From: Verrucomicrobia bacterium LW23
GTDB taxonomy: Bacteria > Verrucomicrobiota > Verrucomicrobiia > Methylacidiphilales > UBA1321
Length of the DNA stretch: 64,000 nucleotides
Assembly: GCA_003054695.1 (NCBI GenBank)
Contig: QAZA01000056.1
Location: forward strand, 248,001-312,000
Direction: 5' to 3'
In this document: piece by piece, positions 44,045 through 52,450 of the stretch
Layout: every line of letters starts with the position of its first letter
Numbering within the stretch: position 1 is the stretch's first letter
The notes under the pieces: generated by a model
Told to the model about the DNA's origin: nothing
Database searches by the model: none
What the model saw: only the letters and a program-made list of their open reading frames with translations
Program-made: the position numbers and the translations under genes

Positions 44045-45097
44045 TTATGCGTCGGAAAGCGAGTCAGATTGTGCGTCAGGCAATGCCTTCCCCTTCTCCT
44101 TCCGCTTCACGGCGTTCCACAGCGCGTCCAGCTCCGCGAGCTCGCATTGGGCGGGGGTGCGGCCCTGGGCGGACAGCTCGGCTTCCATCTGGCGGAAGCG
44201 GCGGGAGAATTTGGTGGTGGCGCGGTTGAGGGCTTCTTCGGTGTCCAGCTTAAGGTGGCGGGACCAGTTGACGATGGCGAAGAGGACGTCGCCGAGCTCG
44301 TCTTCGGCGCGGTCGCGGGCGGCGGCGGCGGCCGCGGCGGCTTCGGGAGAGTCGCCGGCGTGGGCGGAAGTATCTGCCACTGTGGCGGTTAGCATGGGCA
44401 GCTCGCGCTCAAATTCCTCCAGCTCCTCGCGCACTTTGGCTTTGGGCCCTTCCAGGTCGGTCTCCGGCCAGTCGAAGCCGACGCGCGCGGCTTTTTTCTG
44501 GATGGCGGCGGCGCGCATGAGGGCGGGGAGGGAGGCGGGCACGCCGTCCAGGGCGCTGGTGCGCTCGGGCTTTTCGGCGGCTTTGATGGCGTTCCAGTTG
44601 ACGAGCACGGCCTCGGAGTTATCGGCGCGGACATCGCCAAAGACGTGCGGGTGGCGACGTATCAGCTTGTCTACCAGCGTCTTAAGCACGTCGGCAAAGG
44701 TAAAGCGGTTCTCCTCGCGCGCGATGTGGCTGTGAAAGACGACATGCAGCAATACGTCGCCCAGCTCCTCCTTCAGCTCCTTGTCGTCACGGTTTTGGAT
44801 GGCCTCCAGCAGCTCATACACTTCCTCCACAAGTTGCTGGCGCAGAGTCTCATGCGTTTGCTCGCGGTCCCACGGGCAGCCGCCTGGGGCGCGCAGGCGG
44901 GCCATCACGGCCAGCAGGCGGCGCATCGGGCGGGCGTCCTCGGTGGCGTCGTCGAAAATGCGCTCGGCCAGATCGCCCAGTTTGGCGGCGCCGGCGCGGA
45001 TAACGTCGCGCAGCCCGGCATCGGAGTTCTCGTGGTGGTGAGCGTCGGCAGCCGGGGCGGCAGTGGGCGGCGTGGTGGAGGATTCGGCGGGGACCAT
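44045..45097 (-). CDS. mazG: MazG nucleoside triphosphate pyrophosphohydrolase
   Basis: 350 residues from the ATG at 45,097; 40 bp of open frame upstream are not needed. It has two tandem MazG domains. The first has CPWDREQTHETLRQQLVEE and ELKEELGDVLLHVVFHS (E-E-x-x-D metal site). The second has REELEEFERE and EDELGDVLFAIVNWSRHL. The N-terminal ~45 residues are an Ala/Thr-rich extension. MazG hydrolyses NTPs including abnormal ones and affects (p)ppGpp stress response. It is an isolated gene, divergent from the Rrf2 regulator. Confidence 0.95.
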   Translation of the reverse strand: MVPAESSTTPPTAAPAADAHHHENSDAGLRDVIRAGAAKLGDLAERIFDDATEDARPMRRLLAVMARLRAPGGCPWDREQTHETLRQQLVEEVYELLEAIQNRDDKELKEELGDVLLHVVFHSHIAREENRFTFADVLKTLVDKLIRRHPHVFGDVRADNSEAVLVNWNAIKAAEKPERTSALDGVPASLPALMRAAAIQKKAARVGFDWPETDLEGPKAKVREELEEFERELPMLTATVADTSAHAGDSPEAAAAAAAARDRAEDELGDVLFAIVNWSRHLKLDTEEALNRATTKFSRRFRQMEAELSAQGRTPAQCELAELDALWNAVKRKEKGKALPDAQSDSLSDA

Positions 45098-45342
45098 GCG
45101 ACTATCAAACCCGGCAAAGGGGATTGCGTCCAGCACGTTATCGCCTGCGAGGGCCGGGTGGAAAAGTCGACTAAACGGCTTGCATTTACTATAAAGTCTA
45201 CTAGAGTTGAGGGGAATCCTCCTTACCCTTTTTCAGGCGATCTGGTCCACACCCGCCTTGCCGCACGTAAGCCAGCCGTTGCGTTGTACTTACAACTTGC
45301 TCAGACTCCGCTCGTCTCCTTCCCACGATCCCCACTTTTCCT

Positions 45343-45813
45343 ATGCGTCTCTCCAAAAAAGGCGAATACGCCGTGCGCGCGCTGATCGAATTTGGCGTCA
45401 GCAACCGCATGCCTAATCCCGAACTGCTGCAAATTTCCGTCATCGCGTCCCGCACCAATATTCCGGAGAAGTTTCTGGAGCAGATTTTGCTGGCGCTCAA
45501 AAACGGCGGCATCCTCAAGAGCAAGCGCGGCGTGGATGGCGGCTATTGTCTCAACCGCCCCGTGGAGACGGTGACGGTGGGTGAAGTGATTCGCCTGATG
45601 GACGGCCCGCTGGCCCCCATCCCGTGCGTCAGCAAAAGCGCGTACGAGCCGTGCAACTGCCCGGACGAGGCGAGCTGCGGCCTGCGCGTGGTGATGCAGC
45701 AGGTGCGCGATTCGATCGCCTCCATCCTGGACAATTACACGCTGAAGCAACTGGTGCAGGAAGTGCAGAAGCGCAAGCAGAAGTCCCTCGCCTCGTGGCA
45801 GTTTGACATTTGA
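45343..45813 (+). CDS. Rrf2 family transcriptional regulator with Cys cluster
   Basis: 156 residues. It starts MRLSKKGEYAVRALIEFGVS, the winged-helix start of Rrf2 proteins, with the recognition region FLEQILLALKNGGILKSKRG. The C-terminal half has Cys at about 91, 101, 103 and 109 (IPCVSK, PCNCPDEASCG), which matches the Fe-S or redox-sensing cluster region of IscR/NsrR-type members, although the spacing differs. It likely senses Fe-S status, NO or redox. The regulated genes cannot be told; no isc/suf/cys genes are nearby. It is followed closely by a membrane protein gene on the same strand. Confidence 0.9.
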   Translation: MRLSKKGEYAVRALIEFGVSNRMPNPELLQISVIASRTNIPEKFLEQILLALKNGGILKSKRGVDGGYCLNRPVETVTVGEVIRLMDGPLAPIPCVSKSAYEPCNCPDEASCGLRVVMQQVRDSIASILDNYTLKQLVQEVQKRKQKSLASWQFDI

Positions 45814-45853
45814 CGCGCCCCGCCGGATGCGCGTGCGCCCGTTGTGGTGTAAG

Positions 45854-46825
45854 ATGGAGAACGAAGCGAAAAGCACCATGAAACCGCGCGATCCCCTCCA
45901 ACGCATGCACGAGGTCTCGTACCTCTACATTACCGACGGCGAGCTGTACCACTGGCTCGGGCCGGAGGCGGCGTCGGCCATGGCCACCACGCGCGGCTGG
46001 GAGACGCGGGTGTTTCTTGGCACCATGGCCACACTTGCCGTGCTGATGGTGGGCTCCACGATGACGGCGGTGGCTTTTTTGGCCCCGGAGTGGGTAACCG
46101 GCACGCTTCTATTTGTGCTGTGGATGCTGTTACTGCTTGCCGCTGTGCCACTTACCATTTGCTTGGCAGTGGGCTGGCTGATCAACTGCGCCCTGCTGCG
46201 CTGGTGGCCGGCCGCGGCGCTGACTCGCCGGCAGCCGAAGCAGAAGCTGGCGCTGGCACGCGCGCTTATCGGCAAAGCGCGGCAGTACAACGACTTAATC
46301 CGCCAGATTGAGCTGGTGCACAAGCTGCGCGATCTGGGCCACGACGTGGCGTGCGACCTGGACGCCGAGGTTCTGGCCGGCCTTCGCAGCGTTCGCGAGG
46401 AGCTGCGCCGCGCCATGCAGACGGACCGCCTCCTGCGCACTCACCCGGTCAAATCACCCATTGTAGACCTGGACTTTAGCCTGGCCGGCAGCCCGGAAGT
46501 GCTGGAAACCAAAATGGCCGCGCGCGAACACAGCCTGCTTCTGCGCCAGGCCCTGGAAATCGGCACCCAGGTGCGGGAGGACATGGAGCGCCTGGTGCGC
46601 AGCGCCAGTACGGTGGTGGCGCCCGATCTGGGATATTACGGCGATGCGGAAGCCCGGCCTTTGCCCAGTCAGCCCAACGCAGGCGCCAACGCCCCAGGCC
46701 ATGCGGCCCCGCGCCAATCCCCGCCCGAAATGGGGCCTGGCGGCCAGAGATCTGCCTCCGCTCCCTCGACGACCAGCGGTACAGCGCAAAGCGACATGCC
46801 GCCACGCACGGGAGTGACTTCCTAA
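45854..46825 (+). CDS. Two-TM membrane protein (hypothetical)
   Basis: 323 residues from the ATG at 45,854 (MENEAKSTMKPRDPL); an ATG at 45,878 is equally plausible. It has two strong membrane helices near residues 55-105 (FLGTMATLAVLMVGSTM, LLFVLWMLLLLAAVPLTICL), then a long charged cytoplasmic helical region and a Pro/Ser-rich tail. No recognised domain. It starts about 40 bp after the Rrf2 gene, so it may be in the same transcript. The function is unknown. Confidence 0.7.
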   Translation: MENEAKSTMKPRDPLQRMHEVSYLYITDGELYHWLGPEAASAMATTRGWETRVFLGTMATLAVLMVGSTMTAVAFLAPEWVTGTLLFVLWMLLLLAAVPLTICLAVGWLINCALLRWWPAAALTRRQPKQKLALARALIGKARQYNDLIRQIELVHKLRDLGHDVACDLDAEVLAGLRSVREELRRAMQTDRLLRTHPVKSPIVDLDFSLAGSPEVLETKMAAREHSLLLRQALEIGTQVREDMERLVRSASTVVAPDLGYYGDAEARPLPSQPNAGANAPGHAAPRQSPPEMGPGGQRSASAPSTTSGTAQSDMPPRTGVTS

Positions 46826-46855
46826 ACGTCCCATCGGCGAATTCTCCTGCCGGAC

Positions 46856-47410
46856 TTACCGCTGCTTCACACCTGCCTTGAGCAGCCGCACCGTCTCGGC
46901 AATGCGGCGCACGCGTTCGTCCGGGCGCTTTTTGGTTGCGGTGATCCACGTGACGTAGGCTTTGCGATAGAACTGCGCCAGGCCGTCCCAGAAGGCGGCG
47001 GCTTCGGGTTCAGCGGCCAGGGCTTCGGCAATGTCGGGGTCGATGCCGCCATCCTTACCGCCTGCGCCGGAGGCGGCGGAGCGCTGCGGGCCTTCGGGCC
47101 ACAGGCTGGCTTCCACGGTATCGCCAATCACAACGTCCGGGCGATCGCGCAGCCACGCGGGGCCGAGGAGGATCGCCGGCTCGCCGTCAACCGTCTCCAC
47201 CGCGCCGCGGTAGTTGTGGCCGCCAACCGTGCCGATGAGCAGATGCCGCGTACGCCTGCCCCACACCGCGTCCGGCTCAAAAGGAAGCACAAGTACCCCC
47301 TGCCTGGGCTTTCCGCGCCGTAGCGTTACGGAAAAATGCCGCGCGGCCGAAGCGGCGGAGCCTGAGCCCGGGGCTGACGCGGGGGCGGCGGAAGATGCAG
47401 GGTCGTGCAT
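46856..47410 (-). CDS. YdeI/OmpD-associated (OmdA)-like protein with DUF1905
   Basis: 184 residues from the ATG at 47,410 (MHDPASS). After a low-complexity start, a DUF1905-like beta-barrel segment reads FSVTLRRG, GVLVLPFEPDAVWG and VETVDGEPAILLGP. The C-terminal YdeI/OmdA helices read AEPEAAAFWDGLAQFYRKAY and ATKKRPDERVRRIAETVRLL. The family is linked to bacteriocin and acid-stress protection but its activity is unknown. It is isolated, with the right neighbour being a repeat-rich gap. Confidence 0.85.
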   Translation of the reverse strand: MHDPASSAAPASAPGSGSAASAARHFSVTLRRGKPRQGVLVLPFEPDAVWGRRTRHLLIGTVGGHNYRGAVETVDGEPAILLGPAWLRDRPDVVIGDTVEASLWPEGPQRSAASGAGGKDGGIDPDIAEALAAEPEAAAFWDGLAQFYRKAYVTWITATKKRPDERVRRIAETVRLLKAGVKQR

Positions 47411-47558
47411 GGAGGCCAGTCTATCGTGCCGGCCCGTGCTGTGTCTGCCCCAAAGTGATGGGGGCTTCTGGATTCCCGCGCCGGCCGCGCCCTGTAGCCG
47501 CATCGTCGCCCACGGTCGCTAGTGTCCTGAGTGTCCTGAATCAGAAGTAAATATCATA

Positions 47559-47691
47559 AGTTCCGTTCCGCCCCTTTGTGTCTTCGTGTCTTTGCGGATA
47601 ATGTTCCCCCTCCTCTCTGCTTCTCTGCGAAAATGGGAATGGGGATTATTTAACCACAAAGACACGAAGACACAAAGGGGGCGGAACGGAG
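47559..47691. repeat. Intergenic palindromic element (type 3, CTTTGTGTCTTCGTGTCTTTG)
   Basis: The left arm is TTCCGTTCCGCCCCTTTGTG then TCTTCGTGTCTTTGCGG. The right arm (47,651-47,691) is its reverse complement, AACCACAAAGACACGAAGAC then ACAAAGGGGGCGGAACGGA. It is flanked by short GTGTCCTGA direct repeats at 47,522. The remaining bases of the 47,411-47,928 gap show no gene. Confidence 0.7.
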
Positions 47692-47928
47692 GGGGTAGCA
47701 AGCTAAACAGAGCGTCATACCTAACTGCGCATGTTTCCTGGATATGGGCGAACGAATCCCTCAGAAAATTATGCGCATTCTTCGGCTAAACATGCGCAAT
47801 TATTTATGACCCTCTGTTTAATGATACGTTAAAGATACGTATTTCTGGGTTTCATTCGCTGATTCAAACACATAATTGACCTTAAAGTCAATCTCGTGAC
47901 GACACTATCCAGGGAAAACATCTACCTA

Positions 47929-48350
47929 TTAGAGCGTTTTCCAGTTAAGTAGTCGTGTATTGAGCGTGTTTGAAGAAGCTGTGGCAGTGTTGGGGGAGGA
48001 AAGCAGCGAGGGCCTCTTTGACGGCGCAGAGGAGCTCATGAAAGGTGCGAGCGGCGATGGCGCGCAGGTGGACTTTGAGTTTGGAATAGGCTTGTTCGAT
48101 GGGATTGAGGTCGGGGCTGTAGGCGGGTAGAGGACGTGGGCGCCGCGTGCTTCGATGAGGGTGCGCGCGGCGGCTGTTTTGTGGGTGGCGAGATTGTCGA
48201 GGATGACGATGTCGCCGGGGGAGAGCTCGGGACAGAGGATGCGGCGCAGGTAGGTGGTGAAGGCGTCGGAATCCATAGCGCCGGGCAGCAGGAAGGGGGC
48301 GGTAATGGCGTCCTGGCGCAGGGCGGCGATAAACGTGGAGGTGCACCCGT
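47929..48350 (-). mobile_element. Truncated, frameshifted IS630-family transposase remnant
   Basis: The minus strand carries the C-terminal half of an IS630-type DDE transposase in two frames. The upstream frame has GHGCTSTFIAALRQDA, PGDIVILDNLATHK (second catalytic Asp) and GAHVLYP; near 48,125 the frame shifts to AYSPDLNPIEQAYSKLK (catalytic Glu) and runs to a stop near 47,945. The left end carries GAGCGTTTTCCAGTTAAG after TA, which looks like an IS terminus. The N-terminal half and the other terminus are missing where the next gene begins, so the element is dead. Confidence 0.8.
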
Positions 48351-48356
48351 GGCCTT

Positions 48357-48878
48357 GTGCCCGCCCTTGCGCTTGGCTATTGGATGGGTATCCCGCTCTC
48401 CTCCCAGCGGCGGATGTTCCTGGGCTCGCTTGCGCTTGATGCGCTGGTTCTGGCTCCCATTCTGTTCAAGCTTTCACCTTTTGCACGATACCCGGGCCAC
48501 CGCGATTCCACTGAGTACTGGCGGATGACCGGGCTGGTCACCATCGTATTCTGGGGCGCGGGCGTTGGCTTTGCAGGGCCTCGCGAGCGATCGCCCCGCG
48601 CGCTTAAGTGGTTTCTGTTGCTGATGTTTATACCCGGGGCGATGTTATTGTTCGCAGGAATCGTACTGGTCCCAACATTTCAGCCGATGCTTGTGGCGGC
48701 CAATGTCTTTGTTCTGGCGGTAAACGCTGTCTTCGTGCTCTTTCTCTTTGCCACCTACGGCAAAGATGAGGATTCGGAGTGGATTCCCAGATACATACCG
48801 CCAGGCGAATTCGACGAGGTGCTACGACAATCCCCTCGCACAAGCAGCAAGTCGTTTGACGGGACCTCTCTTCCGTGA
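48357..48878 (+). CDS. Membrane protein, probably 5'-truncated by the IS remnant
   Basis: Up to 173 residues from a GTG at 48,357, or from ATG 48,384 (MGIPLSSQRRMFLGS). There are about four membrane helices (FLGSLALDALVLAPILFKL, TGLVTIVFWGAGVGF, WFLLLMFIPGAMLLFAGI, LVAANVFVLAVNAVFVLFLF) and a hydrophilic tail. Its first codons abut the broken end of the transposase, so the original start may have been lost. No family recognised. Confidence 0.5.
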   Translation: MPALALGYWMGIPLSSQRRMFLGSLALDALVLAPILFKLSPFARYPGHRDSTEYWRMTGLVTIVFWGAGVGFAGPRERSPRALKWFLLLMFIPGAMLLFAGIVLVPTFQPMLVAANVFVLAVNAVFVLFLFATYGKDEDSEWIPRYIPPGEFDEVLRQSPRTSSKSFDGTSLP

Positions 48879-49148
48879 CTTTGCGCGTGCAGCATAATGT
48901 GGTTGATCTAGAACAAACGCATGAGCAGTCACTATTTTTTCGCGTTTCAGCGCCGCGCTTAAATCCTTGCGCGCGCGTTAGTTGCGTGGCGCCATCATGC
49001 ACGCCGTCCGGGCTCCTTATGCATTTGCACTTGCAGTCCGGTTGCCATCGTTTATATGCATGCTTTTTGGCCCATATGCGGCTGATGCTTCGCGCTTCTC
49101 CTCTTTCCCTTCAGCGCGGGCATCTCGGTAGTCCCTTCTCCTTACCTC

Positions 49149-50828
49149 ATGAAAAAGCTTCGTATTCTCCTGGTGACCGGCGGCGGTTGGCACGATTTTG
49201 CCGCGGGCAAGAAGATTCTTACCTCGCAGTTTGAGAGCTACGGCTACTCGGTGGAGGCCACCGAGGATCTCGCCCGCCTCGCGGCCCCGCTGAACGGCCT
49301 GGATGTGCTGGTGTTTTACACCCAGGGCGGCGCCCTTACCGACGCGCAGTTTGCCGGCGTGGAAAAATTTGTCTCTGGCGGCGGCGGCCTGGTCGGCATC
49401 CACTGCGCCAACGATTCGTTCCTGAACTTCAAGGACCGCGCGGATCACACGCCGTGGCGCAAGCTGCTGGGCAGCCACTTTGTCTCCCACCCGCCCGTGC
49501 TGTGGTACAAGGATACGGTAACCAACGCCGCGCATCCGCTGCTCAAAGGCCTGCCCCCCCTGGACGGCACCGACGAGCTGTACCAAAGCGATATCGACGC
49601 CGACTGCGACGTTTTCCTCTCCGCCCGCTACCAGGGCAAGCTGTACCCGATGGCCTACACCAGGCCGCACGGCGCCGGGCGCGTTTTCTACACCGCGCAC
49701 GGCCACTGGCCGGAGAGTCTGAACAACGCCGGCTACGCCCTGCTGCTGCACCGCGGCCTGCGCTGGGCGGCGGGCGACTGGCCCAGCGAGATCAAGCCGC
49801 TGCGCTGGGGCGTTGTCGGCTACGGCGGCGCGTTCAACATGGGCAAGCACCATCTGGACCACGCCGTGGGCGCCGGTATGGTCGCCGCGGGCGCTACGGA
49901 TCTGGACCCCAAACGCGTAGCCATTGCCAAAACGGATTTCCCCGACATCACCACCTACGCCTCGCTGACGGAGATGGTGGCCGATCCCAACATCGACGGC
50001 GTCACCATCATCACCCCCCACAGCGCCCACAAGGCCAACGTGATCGAGGCCCTGAACGCCGGCAAACATGTGGTGACCGAGAAGCCCATGGGCATCACCG
50101 CCGCCGAGTGCGACGAGATGATAGCCGCCGCCCAGGCCGCCGGCAAAATGCTCAGCGTGTACCACAGCCGCCGCTGGGATAACGACTGGCTGGTGCTGGA
50201 GCAAATCCTCAAATCCGGCAAAATCGGCGCGCCTTACTATATCGAGGGCGCCATGCACAGCTTCGGCCGCCCCGGCGGCGAATGGTGGCGCGACGACAAA
50301 GCCATCTCCGGCGGCGTGATGCACGACTGGGGCGCGCACAACTGGTTCTGGATCCAGCGCATGCTGACGATGTTTGGCCCCGCCAAGGTGGAGGAAGTCA
50401 CCGGCTTCTTCAGCCGCCGCGTGTGGCACCACGTTACCAACGAGGACCTCGGCGTCGCCATTGTGCGCTACGACGGCAACCGCATGGCCAAGTTTGAGTG
50501 CGGCCAGCTTAACCCCGAGTCGCTGCCCAAGTTCCGCATCTTCGGCGCCAAAGGCTTTATCGAGCTGTACTGGGGCTGGGGCAACAGACCCAAGGAGAAA
50601 CAGGGCATCATCAGCGTGTACGAGTACATCAACGGCAAGCCGGTGAAGTCCACGGTCAGCTTCGAGAAAGTGCCGAGCACCTGGGGCGAGTTCTACGTCA
50701 ACATCAGCAACCACCTCACCCAGGGCGAGCCTCTGGAGATCACCCCCGAGGAAGCCCGCACGGTCATCGCCATCATCGATACCGCCCACAAGAGCGCCGA
50801 AGCCGGCAAAAGCCTGCCGCTGCTGTAG
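49149..50828 (+). CDS. ThuA - Gfo/Idh/MocA oxidoreductase fusion
   Basis: 559 residues. Residues about 1-215 form a ThuA domain: LRILLVTGGGWHDFAAGKK, the FVSGGGGLVGIHCANDSF block, and HPLLKGLPPLDGTDELY. Residues about 225-559 form an NAD(P)-dependent Gfo/Idh/MocA dehydrogenase: GVVGYGGAFNMGK dinucleotide loop, the catalytic-region EKPMG, and GGEWWRDDKAISGGVMHDWG. The two activities are normally encoded side by side in trehalose/sugar catabolism; fusion is common in Verrucomicrobia/Planctomycetes. No signal peptide is seen, so it is cytoplasmic. The sugar substrate is unknown. The surrounding space contains inverted repeats but no partner gene. Confidence 0.93.
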   Translation: MKKLRILLVTGGGWHDFAAGKKILTSQFESYGYSVEATEDLARLAAPLNGLDVLVFYTQGGALTDAQFAGVEKFVSGGGGLVGIHCANDSFLNFKDRADHTPWRKLLGSHFVSHPPVLWYKDTVTNAAHPLLKGLPPLDGTDELYQSDIDADCDVFLSARYQGKLYPMAYTRPHGAGRVFYTAHGHWPESLNNAGYALLLHRGLRWAAGDWPSEIKPLRWGVVGYGGAFNMGKHHLDHAVGAGMVAAGATDLDPKRVAIAKTDFPDITTYASLTEMVADPNIDGVTIITPHSAHKANVIEALNAGKHVVTEKPMGITAAECDEMIAAAQAAGKMLSVYHSRRWDNDWLVLEQILKSGKIGAPYYIEGAMHSFGRPGGEWWRDDKAISGGVMHDWGAHNWFWIQRMLTMFGPAKVEEVTGFFSRRVWHHVTNEDLGVAIVRYDGNRMAKFECGQLNPESLPKFRIFGAKGFIELYWGWGNRPKEKQGIISVYEYINGKPVKSTVSFEKVPSTWGEFYVNISNHLTQGEPLEITPEEARTVIAIIDTAHKSAEAGKSLPLL

Positions 50829-50882
50829 GGGACCCGCGCGAAAGCCAAGGCTCTCTTATGAGCCTCTGAGTGAGGCCTGCTC

Positions 50883-50940
50883 CAACATTCTGCCGTTGCG
50901 TACGTTGCATATCCGCAACGTACGCAACGAGGGATGTTGC
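50883..50940. repeat. Nested inverted repeat after the fusion gene
   Basis: Perfect 13-bp arms TTGCGTACGTTGC (50,896-50,908) and GCAACGTACGCAA (50,915-50,927) with a 6-nt loop, nested within outer CAACAT and ATGTTG arms. There is no T-tract, so it is not a typical terminator. Confidence 0.7.
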
Positions 50941-51020
50941 CAGGCAGGCTGTTTTACGGTTCATATCTCCAAAAGGACGTTCCCTCATTGGCCTGTCTGC
51001 TACACCTTTACCTGTATGTA

Positions 51021-51054
51021 AGACCAATTCGCAAATAACTTTGCGAATTGGTCT
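51021..51054. repeat. 15-bp perfect inverted repeat AGACCAATTCGCAAA
   Basis: AGACCAATTCGCAAA, loop TAAC, TTTGCGAATTGGTCT, flanked by TA. Compact and perfect, it resembles a palindromic dispersed element. The rest of the 50,829-51,236 gap shows no gene. Confidence 0.75.
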
Positions 51055-51236
51055 AACCCTCTCAGGTTGTTCCCGCTCGCGGACTCGCTCCACCACGGGC
51101 TCATTTGCGGTCCCGCTTCCGTCGCTTCGGAGCACTTACGACGTCTATACCTGAACTGAAAATGCACTAAAATAAGGGGTCATTTTCAAAATTCCCGCGG
51201 TGGCAAATGCGGGGGATTTCCGGGATGAGCTCCAGC

Positions 51237-51542
51237 TCAGCCGCCGCTGACAGGAGGGATAATCGCCAGCACCTGGCCATTGCGCACGGGCGCATCCCAG
51301 TCGCTATACTCCATGTCTATGGCCACGCGAGTGCCAGGCGGAAGTGCGGCGCGCAGGCCCGGGCGCAGGCGCTCCAGCACTTGCTGGGCGGTAGCCTGGT
51401 GGCCGACGGGGAGGGAATCCGCAACTGTGCCTGTGCCGCTGCTTGCCTCCCTCGCCTCCGGTGATGCAACCGCCTCCACTTCGCGTTCGTCGAAGCCCAG
51501 GACATCGCGTGCCTGGGCAAAGGCGAGGATCTGGATCGGCAT
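51237..51542 (-). CDS. MoaD/ThiS family sulfur-carrier-like protein
   Basis: 101 residues from the ATG at 51,542 (MPIQILAFAQARDVLGFDER). The beta-grasp fold shows LLxFAxARD at the start and ends VRNGQVLAIIPPVSGG, with the C-terminal Gly-Gly needed for thiocarboxylation. It would carry sulfur for the molybdopterin synthase (with MoaE). No moaE, moaC or other cofactor gene is nearby. It has an insertion of about 20 residues after the first helix compared with typical MoaD (about 80). Confidence 0.85.
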   Translation of the reverse strand: MPIQILAFAQARDVLGFDEREVEAVASPEAREASSGTGTVADSLPVGHQATAQQVLERLRPGLRAALPPGTRVAIDMEYSDWDAPVRNGQVLAIIPPVSGG

Positions 51543-51644
51543 GGAGGAGCGCGGCGGTTTAATTTGACTCAATTCAATTCTGTCAGCGCCGCAACGCAAC
51601 GCTCAAACCGCCGGCATCAAAAATGCCAGGCACGAGAGAGAGGG

Positions 51645-51716
51645 AGGCGAGGAGCGGATTCGAACCGCTGGATGGGGCTTTTGCAGAGCCCTGCCTTACC
51701 ACTTGGCTACCCCGCC
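51645..51716 (-). tRNA. Canonical tRNA-Cys (GCA)
   Basis: Acceptor GGCGGGG/CCTCGCC, D-loop AAGTGGTAA with GG, anticodon stem GGGCT/AGCCC with loop CTGCAAA, T-stem AGCGG/CCGCT with canonical TTCGAAT, and U73. CCA is not encoded. This is the standard cysteine tRNA, in contrast to the atypical copy at 22,222. Confidence 0.95.
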
Positions 51717-51848
51717 CTGTCTCTCAAAGAGCCGCTCCGCATACGCGGCCGGCAATGTCGTGAGGGTCCATGCATACCACGCACCCCCATGCGGCGCAAG
51801 AGATTTTTGCACAAAGAAGCTGCAGGGAGCCTCAGGAGCTCCCTATTC

Positions 51849-51903
51849 TGAAACTTGGTGATCTGGTGTCCTCGTCACGAGTCACCAGACTCACCACGTT
51901 TCA
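51849..51903. repeat. Long imperfect palindrome
   Basis: TGAAAC...GTTTCA at the ends, with inner TGGTGA/TCACCA and CTGGTG/CACCAG pairs around CCTCGTCACGAG. A 55-bp near-palindrome in the space after the tRNA-Cys gene. Upstream, GGGAGC/GCTCCC near 51,818 forms another hairpin. No other feature is seen in 51,717-51,981. Confidence 0.65.
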
Positions 51904-51981
51904 GGGGAAACAGACGGGAGGTCGATCAAACCTGGATGGGCTGCTTATCACACCGCCACTGGCTGTCGACAGCCTGTAGCC

Positions 51982-52218
51982 TTACAACAGCTCGTCCTTC
52001 ACATACTTCCGGTAATTCCTATACGTGCGTTTGCGCAACGACGTTGCGGATGCAGCCGACGCCGGAGATTTGCGAGCAACCTTTCCGCCCCCGCCGCCGC
52101 CTGCGCCCCCAGCAGAGGCAACGAGCGAAGGCAAAGCCGCCGCGGTGCGGGCCGAGACGGCGGGCGTGGTGCGGGTGCGGCGCTTCGAGGTCAAAGGAGT
52201 CGTAGTGGCGGACTTCAT
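51982..52218 (-). CDS. Small basic Ala/Gly-rich protein (hypothetical)
   Basis: 78 residues from the ATG at 52,218 (MKSATTTPLTSKRRTRT); a start 9 bp upstream is possible. It is highly basic, with Ala/Ser/Gly low complexity in the middle and an orderly end SLRKRTYRNYRKYVKDELL, which suggests a real conserved C-terminus. It could be a nucleoid or ribosome-associated basic protein; no family recognised. It sits between a palindrome-rich gap and an AsmA-like gene. Confidence 0.4.
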   Translation of the reverse strand: MKSATTTPLTSKRRTRTTPAVSARTAAALPSLVASAGGAGGGGGGKVARKSPASAASATSLRKRTYRNYRKYVKDELL

Positions 52219-52450
52219 ATAGATCATACGAGGTTACGTAAGCAAAGATTCAGCCCCACGCAGCTGCGTGCGGGACTATTGGAGCTTATAGTAGCACGGA
52301 TTTCAGCTTTGTGCTAGAAAGTTGTGTGTTTATTTTCAGGAACTTCCGAAAAGATCGTAAATACTGAACGCGCACCGCCCCTTTTTCCTCCCCACCACCC
52401 CATTTTACGCGTGGACGACAGCCCCATCCCGCAGTAATGTGGGGCAAAAG

